Part shown: one piece after another, positions 12,701-25,714 of the stretch
Layout of the letters: the number at the start of each line of letters is the position of its first letter
Numbering within the stretch: position 1 is the stretch's first letter
Assembly (NCBI RefSeq): GCF_020085105.1
Contig: NC_058045.1
Span: 16,465,833 to 16,529,832, forward strand
DNA from: Siniperca chuatsi
Taxonomy: Eukaryota > Chordata > Actinopteri > Centrarchiformes > Sinipercidae
Length of the DNA: 64,000 nt
Reading direction: 5' to 3'
The notes under the pieces: generated by a model
The model's database searches: none
Seen by the model: the letters and a program-made list of their open reading frames with translations, nothing else
What the model was told of the DNA's origin: nothing
Position numbers and translations under genes: made by a program

Positions 12701-15700
12701 ACAACAGTCTATGAAGATTAGAGCAGGTTTTGCTTGCTGTAATCATTCCTCCTGTTCAAACTTCCCATTAAGAAATCCCTTTCTAATGCGCTTCTAATGT
12801 AAGTGATGGGTAACAAACTCCATTGTCCTCGTTTTGTGCAAAAATGTGTTCAAGAGTTTATCTGATGCTAATATGAAGTTCAGCAGGGTGAAATAAAGAA
12901 AGTGGATATCTTCCAAAATTAAGTATTTTAAGTACAAACTTCCTGTAACTTTGGAAGACATCCAGTTGATTTGCCTAACTTTCATTGATGAAGCCTCATA
13001 TTAGCTTCAGATAAACTTCTGTACACATTTTTGTAGGGAAGGACTGTGGACCACATTGAAATCATATTAGAAAGCGATCTCTTAATGGCCAGTATGAACT
13101 GGAGGAATGATTACACCAAGCCAAACCTGTTTCGATGTTCATATGGGCATGAGACAATTGTTTTAAGACAGACTTGAAAAATTGTGAACCTATCCTTTAA
13201 GCTTAACTTTAGCAGTAATGCACAGAATGTAACTGAAAATAATTAACTAAGCAGCCCTAGTGTGGTAAGCGTAATCTGGCAACAACAACACAATACAAAT
13301 TTTGCTCAGTAATTTATCAGATGATGGTTGCAGTGCTGAATCACAGCCAGTAAGTTAACTTGATTTCCTCTGCTCTATTAACAGCACTCCTAAATTTCAG
13401 ATTCATCTGCACCCTTTAATACTCTGCAGAGTGTTGAGAGGGTAATAACTGCAGTTAGTTCCTCACACTCATTCTCTCTCACCTACTCCCTAACTTCTCT
13501 TCCTGGCTGTTCTCCCTCCATCTTTTATGCCTGTTGCCTACTTTCTCAGGCGAGTCATCTATCATCACTACCTCCAAATCTTTGTGTCATGTAGCAACCT
13601 ATTCACAGCAGAAATACTCTGCTCTGTAAATTATGAGGTAGCTTTGTAGCACTGTCATTACATATAGTGAGTGTACCAATAGGTAGAGGTGGAGTCTCAC
13701 AGAAGAATGAAAATTACTTCTCTAATGTTCACTTAGTATAATCAGATCATGCCCATAATTACAATCACATCTTTTAGTTGGTAACACTGACTTTGCAACT
13801 CGCACACATTAACTTGTAGAACTAGGAAGAGAAAATCTAATTTAGTTTCCTCATGACAAACATTGTCTCACAGCTTATGTGTATCTGTCACTGGCTGTTT
13901 GAATACACAAAAGTAAACAAGACTGGGCCAAGCAGAATTCACGTAATTAATGACTGTAACCTCAATGATAAACCTTGAACTAATGGCACTTTATTAATTT
14001 GATTAGTTCCACAGACACAGTATAACTTCAAAACTTTCATATCTTTAAGAGCTTCAACAGGCCATAGAGTTTAAAATGTGACTAGTTCCGCACTTGTCCC
14101 TTAAAACCAGGTATTTTGGGCAAAGAGAAGACAAAATATGAGAGGTCCAGTCACTTCCTCTTTGTCAGCCCACCCATAAAGCTGTCATGGGCCTGACTTT
14201 GACCTTTGGCCATAGCAGCTGTAAAAAGTCATCCAATCCTTGAGCATGGGGAACTCTTTCATTGACATAAGCTGCACTATATTTCTGCAGAATGCTGTAT
14301 GTGTCACTATGGTGGGTGGCATGATCTGTCACCCTACACTACAAACCCTGCTCTATGGGACCCTCATATGACAGCAGCAAGAAGAAATATATCAGAAAAA
14401 TGGAGGTAAATGTTAGATACACATCTGATAAATATTGTGAGAAAGGAGGATAAAGACTCATACTCTTACTGTTAGAGAATACTTTGTTGTGTCTTTAAAT
14501 AAAAATGTTTGCTTATGGATTCAGAGAAAGATTGAGGGATAAAATGTCTGACACTCACCACCTGAACTTGTCCATCCTCGCCAATACGATGGAACTGGAC
14601 CTGTTGATTAGCCAGTGTGTAGTGCAAGGTCTGCTGGGTGGCAGTCTCAATGTGGGCTGTTTCTTCTGCAAGGCCTCCCTCTGGTTAGGAGGACAAGAAG
14701 GTCATTGGTGCGCTCATGTGTACAGCAGAAGTAGGTCAGGAAGACAGTGCAAACGATTCCAGCACAAGAAATAAAAATTAGGTCTATAGAACACAGACAG
14801 ACACACAAACCAACACACTCACACATGATCATGCAAGGGGTCTTATCAACCTCTTGTAAAAAACCTGGCTAATTCCCAGGCCATCTGTTGGATGATGGCG
14901 TGTTTATACTTTATCAAATGCCTAAATACACAGCAAGGACTCTCCAGCTAGCCATCCAAACACACTCATGGTCTAGCAGCCAAACAAAAACTCCAGGCCT
15001 CAGTCTAAACACCCGCTATCACACCAGCAGTCTGAAACCCCTGCATGGACCCTTCGCAGCTCCAAGAGCGTTCAGTGACAGTGAAGTCTACACCACAGGC
15101 CACAAAATAAACTAAATCACACCTTCTCTTGTAAAACGTCAAAATGTGCAGCAAAAGACCACTTGTGAGAAGTGAGGGCTGAAAGGATTTGAGGTCATTT
15201 CTTTTAACAGTCTTTGCAGCAATGCTGAGAAAGGCAGTCTGACTACTTTTCTGACCATGAAAAAAAGGAATGTAGCTTTAAATGACATAAAACATACAGC
15301 ACATATCACATACACCTCAAAAGATCTGTTTTGTGTTATGTTGCTTTGAAAAGTAAGGCTGTCTCCCATCTTTCATTATTACTGCTAGGTATTGTATTAT
15401 GTGAATAATCCTCAAGACTTTTGTTTGCCAGACGAGGAAGCAAGAGCCAGGTGGCTTGTGAAAACTACAGTTTTGGTCTGAGCTCTACTTGCTGGTTCCC
15501 TGATAAATAATGGTTTTAAAAGCAGAAGAATTGCCTCTTTCCTGTCTGTTAACATGTAATCTGATTAAGGAAGGAATGGACCATCTGAACTAGTATTTGT
15601 GTTGTACACTCTTGGGTGTGTGTGGCCTGAAAAGGCAGGGCCTGACAATCCACCCCTGGTGTGTGCTCACAGGATATTTGGGTTTCCCCTGCAGTCTTAC

Positions 15701-18700
15701 TTTTCCTTGGTCAGAGGTGAGAGGTGATGGCTCACTGGGAGGAAAGGACAGCAGGCATTGTGTGCAGATTACAACCATCTGCAGCAATACACACTGTATC
15801 TGCATTTGGGTTCAGGTCTTAAAATAGCTTTCATATAGCTGATGAAATGAGACCTGATAAAATTAATCAATACAAAATTAATGAGTTCCATAACTCAGGG
15901 TCCGACATAGTTGTAGTCTGTAGTTGATTCTCACAACTGTGCACCTTGTTTGATTAGAAAACAACCGCAAAAACGTAACAATGACTTGTGAGAGTGGAGC
16001 CAGGTAGGTATACATTTTCTCAGACTATAGAGATAATGTTAATGTGTTCACTCCCAAAGCATTTCACAAGAAAGGTGTCAGAAGATTCCAAAGTACTTTG
16101 ATTTCTTAAATACAGAGACTCACAAGCTTAAAAGGTTGACTTGATTGTGATTTTTAAAATGTCATCTAGTGTTTAACTTGTTGGAATTCACTTGAGTGAC
16201 TACACATCTGCATGATTCTTTGTCGTATTAAGTTTTTTTCAGATATGTTTGGATAAAGAATGATACAGAGTAAATATCGTCCTGGACCAAATGTAAATGT
16301 CCTGGAAAGAACTTTTGAAAAAGGGGGGTCATCTTAGATTTGAGAACTATGCATAATTTTCTTAATGGATTCAACGTTCTTTTTTTCCTGTCTCCCCGAC
16401 ACTGTTGCTGTGTCTCTTTTTTTTGTCACTCTCTCTCTATGTGGCTGTCACATAACATATAGGTAGTATTAATATAAAGTCTAAATCTTAAAGCATATAC
16501 AGTAGTTTCAAGAAAATCAGTTGTCCTTAATATGCATATTAATGCAGCAAAGTACATGGGGTGTAAATATGAAGTTGCTATTATGTATTTTTCTTGAGTT
16601 ATTGTGTTCACAGCAATGTATCTACACAGACAACAACACACACATATAAACAAGACCACATCCTAGATAGCATGTGCCACGGTCATGATACATGCTTTAC
16701 AGCCCCCTGATAATAATCTGTATTTTACCTCCAGCTGTACTGCGAGGTGTGCGTTTGGAAAAGCTCTTGACAGCCAGACTCTGACCACGCTGCTTGCGTC
16801 TCCAGGCGGTGCGACACTTTGAGTCGATGCTTTGCTTGATGCGGTACCAGTCTGACTCAGTGATGCCAAATTTGTGGAACAAGTGGCCTGTGGGGACACG
16901 GAAAGGTCAAAGGTCATCACATACTGCATAAATAATCAAATATTGTTGGCTTGCTCATGAAAGGGTGTATACTATCTCCAAACTGATCCTTCTTCTTTTC
17001 AGCTTTCCAATATGTCCTTTTGCCTGGGAAATGCTCCCTCCTTTAATTTGCCTCCTCCTTTCTATTTCAGTAGTATAGGAAACTAAATAGTCTGCTTTGA
17101 GCTTTAGTGGAGGAAACAAGCAAGTTCTCTATAGTACCCTCACCTAAACTTGAAGGTAACATCAGCAGCAATATTATAGTAGCATAGTAGCCAGGATAAT
17201 TCACTAGCAAGAATATCACAGGCTGACAATGTCAGCTGCACATTTTGTAGGTGAAATACTGTTTTACAATTAAATTTGAAGGTTGTGTCTTGGCATAAAA
17301 ATATGTATGTAGTAGGCTAGTTGGTACACTTAATCTTGAACTCATAACAATGTCAGCATACAGTCCTATAGCCGACATACAGTCTTAATGCAATAATAAT
17401 TGCAGGATGCAAAAATTGGAGATTTAATGACTACAGACTACATAGGCTGGACATAATTGGTCTGATTGGCTATAGGACAATGTGTTTATAATAGGGCCAC
17501 TTCTGCAATCTGCAATCAATGTACACTTGAAAAATGAAGTAAACAACTGTACTGATTCTTTTTACTTCTACTCCACACCCTTTGACAAGCAGTGTTAACA
17601 CAAGCCTGTGGCTGTCCCTCATCCCTCCCTCAGTGGAGATATGTGCAGGTGAGACTGGATGCAGCTGTATTTAGTGGCCGTCTACTTCAGTGTTATGAAC
17701 TGTTTAAAGGGGGTGAGCACCTTGACAGCTCATTTCTACATAAATTAACAACACAGCTACAGCCTGAGGGTAGAAAATGAGACAGAAGGGGAGCTCAGGG
17801 TTATCTGCGGATAGTGGGATGGCAGTGTATGGCAGCCCTTTCACACCTGATGGGTCCTGTACAGGCAGGCAGGGCAGTTGCTCCTTCATTCCTTTTCCCT
17901 TTTTTTGGGCAGGCAGAATGAGTCACCTGGCCCTGCTCCAACCTCTGCATTCCTCTATAATGTCAGGCCAAATCTGCATGTAACTACACACACCCACACT
18001 GCTAAGAGGAAATACAGGTAACCAAGTATACAAACACTTACGTATGCCATGGGGGATATTTACTAAAACCTCCTGCAGGGGGGCACAAGCTGTACTCCGA
18101 AAGAAAGGCTACAGCTTACAGAGCCCCTCTTTACACTGCAACATACTGTATGAACCATATAAATATAGTATATAGCCACAGGACCTTCATAAATATCAGT
18201 CTGTCTACCATCATAACCCTGACTCTGCTTTATAATGAATCAAAGAGTTCACTGAATTGAGAGTGACTCCATTAGGATCTTTCTACCAGACATGTGCTTG
18301 TCATTTAGAGTCTGGTATGTTATAAAATGTGTTGCACATTTATGCGTGTGTGCAATGATGAATGCATGTTGTTGTAACCCGCCTTGTGAATAGACTACAG
18401 TCTATTTCTGTCTTCAATTCAGTGCCGCTTTGTAATGGAACGGGGATGAAATGTGGGAAGTTCTCAGAGAGTTCACTTATTGCTGTACGGGGGCAAGGAT
18501 TTAAACCCCGGCTGAGTGAAATTTATTAATATAATTTAAACTATGCAAAAATCATGTAATAATCATGAGATAAACAGTGGTTACTAGACACAGCCTTGGC
18601 AGTTACAAGTGGGTCATTTTGCCAATGAAGCTATCACTCGCAAGTTCAAACAACTCAGAAACACTTGACAAGAAGATATGCTTGAGGGTCAGGACAGCAA

Positions 18701-21700
18701 AATGTCACCTCCTATGCATACAGATAAGAATATATTTTCTTTCTGGATTCACTTCCAAGGCTATATGGGGTCTATCAGTGCCAGCAGCCAGTACATAAAA
18801 AGATGTTTCTTTTTATAAACTGGCTTGTCATGGAATTAGGTCTACCACCACTTTGTCAAAAACCTATCACAAAGTGAAGGTGGCATAAAATTAATACACT
18901 TCTCAGTACTAGATGGTTATGATGTTAACACAGGAGGACTCACAGCGAATGCCATAAATCATTAGAGGGTCCAGCTGCTTCTTGCCATGTTTGCCCTGGC
19001 CAGAGAGGTTTGACATGGCCTGGATCTCCCGATGGAACAGGTAGTCCAACAGTGTCAGTGCCATTTTCTCTGCTGTGCGGCAGTTTGTGGTGATATGGAG
19101 CATGTCAGCTGGAGACACTGGGCAACGAACACGCATCTCTGGGTTGTTCTCATCTCCTAACCAGGTGCCTGCTGGGTAATCATCTAGAGGAAACAGTAGA
19201 AGGAACAGTCACATACATACATACACATCTCATACACAGCTACACAGCTCTTTTTCAGCAAATCTGCAGCCTGATAATAATACAGAGATCTGAGGCAGTA
19301 TGAAGAAAAGAAATATATATCCATACTATAAAATTTACTTTTGTGATTCACAGGTTGACAAATACTGGTAGAGAGCCACTGAGATACTTCATGTAATACA
19401 ATAGCACACCCATGTGGCAGTAAAGGAGAAGTAGGTGAATTGTGGACAAAACTGTGTTTTTATTAAAATATATTAAAAAGCAGAATATGTGGTTTGGCTG
19501 TTTGCTCACAGCGTATGTTAGCTGTTAAATCCACCACATAAACAAACACACAAACAAAGCACGAGACACATGGCTCTGAATACCACATGGTACCATCTAG
19601 CTAATGCTGACTAACAGTTTTATCATGGTAACCCACAGCTGCAAATAAGTGAATAATAGTTTGCCTTTGAAGATAACCAAGAACTTCCCAAGTCCACTGA
19701 AAATAACCAAACCAATAATCACAGCAAATATAACAACAATGTGGACTTAACTTAGTTTTGCACAATTAGAAATTAACTATTCTTTCTCATGCTCAGCCAG
19801 AACCACTGAGCAAAGCTACTGAAAACATGAATGACCAATCAGAGCATTTATCAATACATTCTGACAGAAACACAGGGACATGAACATGACACATTCAATA
19901 TGGAGACCATCTGAAAGAGTCACATTAGGCACGTTTAGCCCAGTTCTTCCTGAGCAATTGAACCCCAAATTGCTCACTCTCACTGCCATCTGGGTGTGAG
20001 TGATTACTACCCTAATAATCCATTACAACTGGCTTCTGCATTGCAGAGTTGACAGTGATGAAGTTGCTGCACACTGTGTTCATTCACACCAACATTTTGT
20101 TATTAGTGAGATGGGTGACTTGACCCTACTAGGGTTGATGGCCTAAGTCAAGCAAAGGAAGGTTTGTTGCTGTTGAAATAACATGTTTAAAGTTTGTATT
20201 TCCTTTGCCTCACTGGAGAAATTTGGCCCAAAGGTTAGAGAAAAGAAAAAAGAAACTGATTGTGAAACCAGTAAAACTAGTTTTTCTTGCTGCTCAACCT
20301 GTGATGGTATTATTCGAGATTTTCAACAGTGATTGGCTTCCAAGTAAATGCAGAGAATACTAATATACACATGAGACAAGATTTAAAATCAGTGAGGTCT
20401 TTAAAAATACGACCTTGTCTTTAACATTGTCAATATAGCCAATATGTTCATTTCTATCCACTAAAAGACTAGAAGAGAACAAGAGCAATAACATACTTAT
20501 GTGTGTTTCTGTGTCTACATCAGCAACGTGAAGTCATACCTTCTGAATTGAGTGTGATGAGTGTGACATTTTGGCCATTTTGCGCGTTGCTGGACTGGCC
20601 ACCATTAGAAACAGAGTCACTGGCCTCTGAGCCGCTCTCTTGTTCTTCCTGACTCTCCTCAGGGCCCGGCACCTTCACCAGGATTGTGTTCTGCCGCCTC
20701 CTGGTCACCGTGCTAAAAAATAAAAACACACATTTGCAATCAGTAGGTCTAACATACATACAGATCATGGCAGTGGCCACCTTGTATGAGGAATTCAGAC
20801 TCTATACAATCCTCTATTGCCTGGACTGAAAACTGGGGGAAGATACATTTGATTACTCTTTTCCAATAAGGACCCCCAACATTGTTTATGAGGTGCTGTG
20901 TTGGGAAGAATTTGCACATTTCTGACTTCAGTTCACACTAGGCAAGTGAATGTGACCCACTCACTTGCTGAGCAGGTTCTCCAGAGGGGTGTCTTCTTGG
21001 CTACTGCCCTTCGGGTGTTCACTGCTCACTATCACATTTGTTTGTGGAACAACACTGAAGGAGAAGTTCAGAACACATTGGTTAACTGGCACATGTATGT
21101 ATACTCTGCACAGTCTAAAATAAGTTTAAGTAATGTGGTTCTGCTAGCTCCTGTAATCACAAAACAGCTTTGTAAAATGACTAAGAGGACAATATCGCTG
21201 CATTATAAAGAATGCACCTACTTTGGCCTGAGAATTTGAATTAATCTCCATTTGACTGCATTCCAAGCCTGAATGGAGACAATGTTAGATTGTTGCAAAT
21301 TGCACTTGTACCTTACCATCGTACTTTGTTCCAAGTTTGAGTAGCCCCCTGAGGAGACCCTGCAACCATAGGAACCTGGATAGGACTCTTTGCACAGGGT
21401 ACCATGCTGTCCAGTTTGCGTCCAAGGGCTTTGCATGTAGCGTCCAGAGCCTGTAACTTTGATTCAATTCCCTCCAGTCGCTGGCTGATTGATGCGGTGA
21501 ATGAGACCAACAGGTTCTGGAAACACAAATACAAAAAGGAAGATGTAGTATGTGTAATTTATCCTGAAGTTGATAAATCCTATCCACTTATTGTTAGCAT
21601 ATAAAAATATATGAGCTTTGGACAGTGTCCATTATACAGACCTTAATAAAAGATATGTCTTGGTTATTGTTGTTATTCTCCTGGCTGCTGCTTAATTTCC

Positions 21701-22212
21701 TTTTTTTCTTCTGAGGCCTTTCTTCATCTTCATGATTGTCCAGCATGTCTGGCATGAATCAAATATAGAGACACCCTCAAAACAACACAGCAGCCTTCTT
21801 GTTAGATTTCACTATGGGATGCACAAATTGAAGCCGTGTTCCTGCTCCAATCAAAAGGTAACAGCATTGAGTATCTGCTGATACCGATTCCCAATCTCAT
21901 ATACAGTGTTTATTATAAAGATTTTAAATAATACAATTGCACAGCAAACACATAGTGTAAGTAAGCTAACATTAAAACTTCAGTTACATGAAAAATTGTC
22001 AAATTGTTACTAATTACATGTCCATGTTTGATAGTACTGCACTTGCACTATCAGAGAATGTCAATATCCAGCAATTCAATATACATTGATTAGAATACAT
22101 CGGAAAAAAATAAGTTTTCATATTGTTTCACAGGAATCTTACCTGTACGGTCATCCTGGTTAAAGTCCTCCACTGTTATTTGCACAATTTCATCCAACTC
22201 TTGTTCAGACAT
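9797..22212 (-). CDS. banp: BANP (SMAR1), BEN-domain nuclear protein; C-terminal exons not found
   Basis: BANP is a nuclear BEN-domain protein that binds CGCG-containing motifs in CpG-island promoters and attaches chromatin to nuclear matrix. Ten coding exons, in transcript order: 22212-22143 (ATG at 22212), 21748-21642, 21516-21317, 21054-20965, 20712-20540, 19183-18944, 16887-16729, 14680-14559, 12502-12431, 9841-9797. Phases agree throughout and give 426 codons. The N-terminus is acidic (MSEQELDEIVQITVEDF), followed by a KKKRK nuclear signal. A coiled segment (QRLEGIESKLQALDATCKAL) lies at about residues 60-90, then GRRQNT-like and acidic Ser-rich sequence. The BEN domain is at about residues 214-340 (MALTLLDYLFHRE, KFGITESDWYRIKQSIDSKC). 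A Gln-rich tail contains HIAQVPQGEEVQITQDSE. The exon at 12431 uses a GC donor. The vertebrate C-terminus (about 90 residues) is not found, so the model is 3'-incomplete. The upstream 5'UTR exon is unassigned. Confidence 0.93.
10131..10712. mobile_element. hAT-like MITE in banp intron
   Basis: The left end reads TAGGGCTGCATGATATTGG, the start of a widespread fish hAT-type MITE. The right end (GATGCTGAAACAATATATCG followed by tcctga) is its diverged inverted counterpart. The interior has the usual 'tgcaatatatattgcaatatg' segment. No clear target duplication. A short TG run lies inside at about 10,658-10,671. Confidence 0.6.
12534..13260. mobile_element. hAT-like MITE abutting a banp exon, containing a nested foldback MITE
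   Basis: Outer termini GGAGCTGGAACAATTACAC (left) and, reverse-complemented, CTAGGGCTGCTTAGTTAATTA (right) are imperfect inverted repeats of the 'agagctgcaacgatta' fish hAT family. The left end is only about 32 bp from the 3' splice site of the banp exon ending at 12,502, so it may supply the branch-point region. No certain target duplication. Confidence 0.55.
12668..13201. repeat. Foldback MITE with long imperfect inverted arms
   Basis: It starts CTTAAAGGATAGATTCACA and ends with the inverted TGTGAACCTATCCTTTAAG. Longer arms also pair: about 12,738-12,790 (tgtaatcattcctcctgttc and onward) against about 13,068-13,117 (its inverted copy, roughly 85% identical by eye). It lies wholly within the hAT-like element, so it inserted later. 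Confidence 0.65.
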
Positions 22213-22805
22213 AGTTCGCAACTGAAATAAGGCAACAGGAAAACTTGGTTAACTCAACAAGACAGCAAAATATTTCTTTACTGACATGCTACTATAAGGT
22301 AGAATATCTTCCTGCGGTGTCTGTTGCTGCCTCTGCATTACTGGAGATTATGCACTTAAAATTTGACTAGTTTGTAAAACAATTTAAGAAATCTCCAACT
22401 CATATATGGTATTTCACTTGTTTGTACGATTCAGGGATGTTTAAGAAAGTGTTTCTTACAGGATTAAGTTACTTAGAAGAACACACCCGATCAAGAAAAA
22501 AAAGGTTTGTCAAACACATGAGCATCACATTCATGTAAAAATCACCTATTTAACAATTACACTAATTACATCACAAGACTTTCTATTAAACAAAAAAATC
22601 TTTAATGGCATGTACAAGTGGTTGCAAAGAAAAATTTAAACCAGTTATGATAACTTTCCTTTGAAAACAAGTAAAGACAGTGGTAACAACAGTTAACAAC
22701 AGTAAGATTTCAGATTATAACCTGTCTACACAGGACGTGTTTCAATGTGTTTATTAGCTGTGTGTCTCATATGCGTCTGATGGAACAGATACTGTACACT
22801 TCTAT

Positions 22806-23323
22806 TTCAAATAATACAACTGTCTACGCATAACCACAACACTGGGAAACTTTTAAGGCTTGAAGTCTATTTTCTTCTGTTTCACGGGCATAAATACAGT
22901 GATTGTGTATTGGAATCTGAGCGCTGCCAAAAGGCGGGTGACCAAACAGCAGTACTGTGACTAAACGCATCCTGTATAGATAACGATGAAGGACTGAAGT
23001 TGAAGCTGCTGCATTGCTGACGTGCTGCTTTCACTACGCCGCCCGTGTAGACAGGGTGTGAGAAACAGTTTAACTACAGAAGCTGCAAAACTGTTTGAGT
23101 GACATGTAAAACCATCCTCAAGCCTACTGAGATAGCATACAAACAAGCTTTGAAGGTCTATGACAAATGGTTGAATTGTCACCATCACTCTCATATTTTG
23201 ATTACATTGATTTTTTTTAAGTTGAGTTACGCAGAATGGTTATTAAAATATTTAGCTGTCTTGTTTCTTCCATTCTGACAGAATTAGTGAAAAAAGCACA
23301 AGGTATACGGAGGCTGCTGCTGA
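22806..23323. repeat. Copy 1 of a ~0.5 kb dispersed duplication (banp intron 1)
   Basis: This 518-bp segment between the banp promoter and the first coding exon recurs at 25,893-26,402. By eye the two differ by one 8-bp indel (gcttgaag present here), an adjacent substitution and a C/T change, so they are more than 99% identical outside the indel. No coding potential is supported. Confidence 0.9.
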
Positions 23324-25029
23324 GAGGTGACTTGCATCATACCAATAATTAAATCTTTCCCAATCAGCATTTTCTTCTGAGCAAAACATGGCAGCAATAC
23401 ACTTCAAACTTATCGTCGAGACGTCACAACATAAGACACTACCCAAGAAATATGGATATAACACAAATGCTTCTGCCAACATGATATTTAACACTTATTT
23501 CCCCTTACTCTGTCTGACCATCTATTTCTGTCAAATCTATATAAATGTTGCACGCTAGGCTATAAGTAATGCCAAATCTTATTAAGCCTCTATGCTTAAT
23601 AACATTATCTGGTTATGACCATGCAAGTGCTATTTTGTGTGCTGTATGGACATCTACAAATTCAAACTTAAATAAAACACAAATCTAAGTAATTATTCAT
23701 TTCTGTACATCACTCCATCAAAGTTCAATTTATTCTAAAATGTCTATGTATATAGGTCTACTAGGGATTTATTTGAGCTTTCATCTGACTACATTTGTAT
23801 CTTTTGACATAAAATGCTAAAAGCATGAGAATGAAAGCTTCTAAAAATGGAGCAGGTAACATCCATGGCCCATTGTAAAAATTTTACTCATGATTGACTT
23901 TTTTTCCAAAAAAAAAAAAAGGCTACTAATAATGATGAATGCCAGGGCAGTCACCTTATGGAATAATGCACTCACAATGACAACAAAAAAACATTTTTGT
24001 ACACAGTTTATGGAATACATGTAAGGGTGCATTTTTAACTCTATTAATCACTTAAACTCTCACTTAATCGCTTAAAGTCAAATAGTTATGCATACATTGT
24101 ATATTTGTAACGTTACAGCATGCAAATGGAAAGTCAGGGGCATGTCTCCTCAGAAAAGACAGACCCAGACACAAGTAGGGTGACATTAACTGTGTCCGAG
24201 TGTGAGAGAGGGAAGATAGGTATCCAGGGACATGATGTGTCAGCCTTTTCCTGGGTCTTTGTCTTACATTGATGGGCCAATTTAAATCCAGTATATATAC
24301 ACATATGGGCAATATCGTGATGATATTGAAGAGTACGTAATTATCAATGATAACTGTTTTGAAACTGCATAACCCGCTAGCATTTTATTAACTGACGGGT
24401 GATATTAGCTAACGTTAGAGTTAGCTCTGGTACTTGGGGAAACAGGGCAAGATACAGCTGTTTTGGAAAAACCCTGCTTCTCTAGATATCTAGCTACCTC
24501 CTAAGCTACTAACGTTACAACCATGAAAATATCACAGCGCATGTAAATTCGGTAAATTCTTGCTAGTCTGGCTAACTACGTAACCGCTAGCTAACTGGGC
24601 GGCGGTCTCTTGACGATGTGTATTGGCAAAATAAAACAAACTGGGAAATAAACTTCATAAACTTGACGTGTTAGCTGACTAGGCAGCTATGTAACGTTAT
24701 TACTACTGCATTTCGGCTAACTACCTAGCTACTACCTAGCCTGAACAGAAACACAGACTAGCTGATGTTGGCTGGCACTACAAAACCGGATTTGCAAGCT
24801 TGCGTGCTAACGTTAAAGCTGAAGCAGTGCAAATGAGTTGCTGTTTAAGCTAGCGTGGTGGTTAGCATGCTAGTTGGGCCTAAAGGCCGCCGAAAAGTAA
24901 TGCAAGACTCGTAAACTGTTTGAAGAAATAATAATATAATATGATTTTGATTCGGCTTCATTCCCCAATTTCTGGCACACAACACATGTACCGTGTAAGA
25001 TTGGGTTATATTACCGTGTGAATGATGAA
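23324..25029. other. banp first-intron sequence, non-coding
   Basis: No exon supported apart from an unidentified 5'UTR exon expected near 24.9-25.1 kb. The 24,350-24,900 part is dense in GCTAACGTTA/CTAGCTAAC motifs, a low-complexity style often seen near fish promoters. A poly-A run lies at 23,910-23,921. Confidence 0.5.
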
Positions 25030-25100
25030 TTCTCGTGTTGTTTGTAGAGATTCCGATAACGGCGTCGTTCCTCGCGAGAGATGAGCCCTTGCCTTCGTGT
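25030..25100 (-). promoter_or_regulatory. Likely banp promoter with a BANP-type CGCG motif
   Basis: Positions 25,070-25,079 read TCTCGCGAGG on the minus strand, one base from the published BANP motif TCTCGCGAGA. The site lies about 2.9 kb upstream of the banp start codon in a locally CpG-richer stretch with no TATA box, as expected for a CpG-type promoter whose first exon is non-coding. Autoregulation is an inference; the transcription start is not visible in sequence. Confidence 0.5.
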
Positions 25101-25714
25101 GTTCCTCACATGGAGGGTTACTCACTCATTTGGGGGAGCCCAGGCCCGGTGAAAAACAGTCTGCCGCCGTCAGCCAGCACAGTAGAAGCAGCACGCCAAG
25201 TCATCTGCAGATTTAACGTTAACTACTGTACTTGTCAATTTATTTTAAAAACTGGCAAATGTAAAATCGAGGTGGTTTAAGCTGTTTAGTATTAAATAAC
25301 CCAACAATGGCTTCGACAGAAATGTTCGTGCTGATTTGTATATTTGTGGATGGGGTCGCTGTAAGTGGTTATTTTATTGTTTTGTGTTCTGAATGTACAG
25401 GTCCCCAGAAGTAACTGTCAGAAGCAGTTGTCCCCGGTTGTCCACTGTGGGTGGTTGGCAAAGCAATTTAGAGTCCAGCAGTAAATTTAAGTCGTTCGAC
25501 ATTTAAGGTGGTGAAATTTTTAAAATTTGGCTTAGTACTTGTGTGTCAGAAATAAGGGGTAGTAATGCTTGCATGTTTTTCTTCAATAGGTCCCACACAT
25601 CACCAAGTAGCAGGTGTGTAAAAATGTTGCGATTTTACTTTTGTGTGTCAATTGAGCAGATCATCTGATGAAATGGAGCCAGCAGCCTGGATCTTTTCCA
25701 TGGCTGGTTTTAAT

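Noticed and set aside
22961-23194. Identical 77-codon minus-strand open frames here and at 26,040-26,273
   Set aside because: Their identity comes from the 0.5 kb DNA duplication, not from selection on a protein; one sits in a banp intron and the other in a dead LINE.
25035-25280. 81-codon plus-strand open frame divergent from banp
   Set aside because: It overlaps the putative banp promoter and has no similarity or exon structure; a divergent non-coding transcript is possible but not shown.
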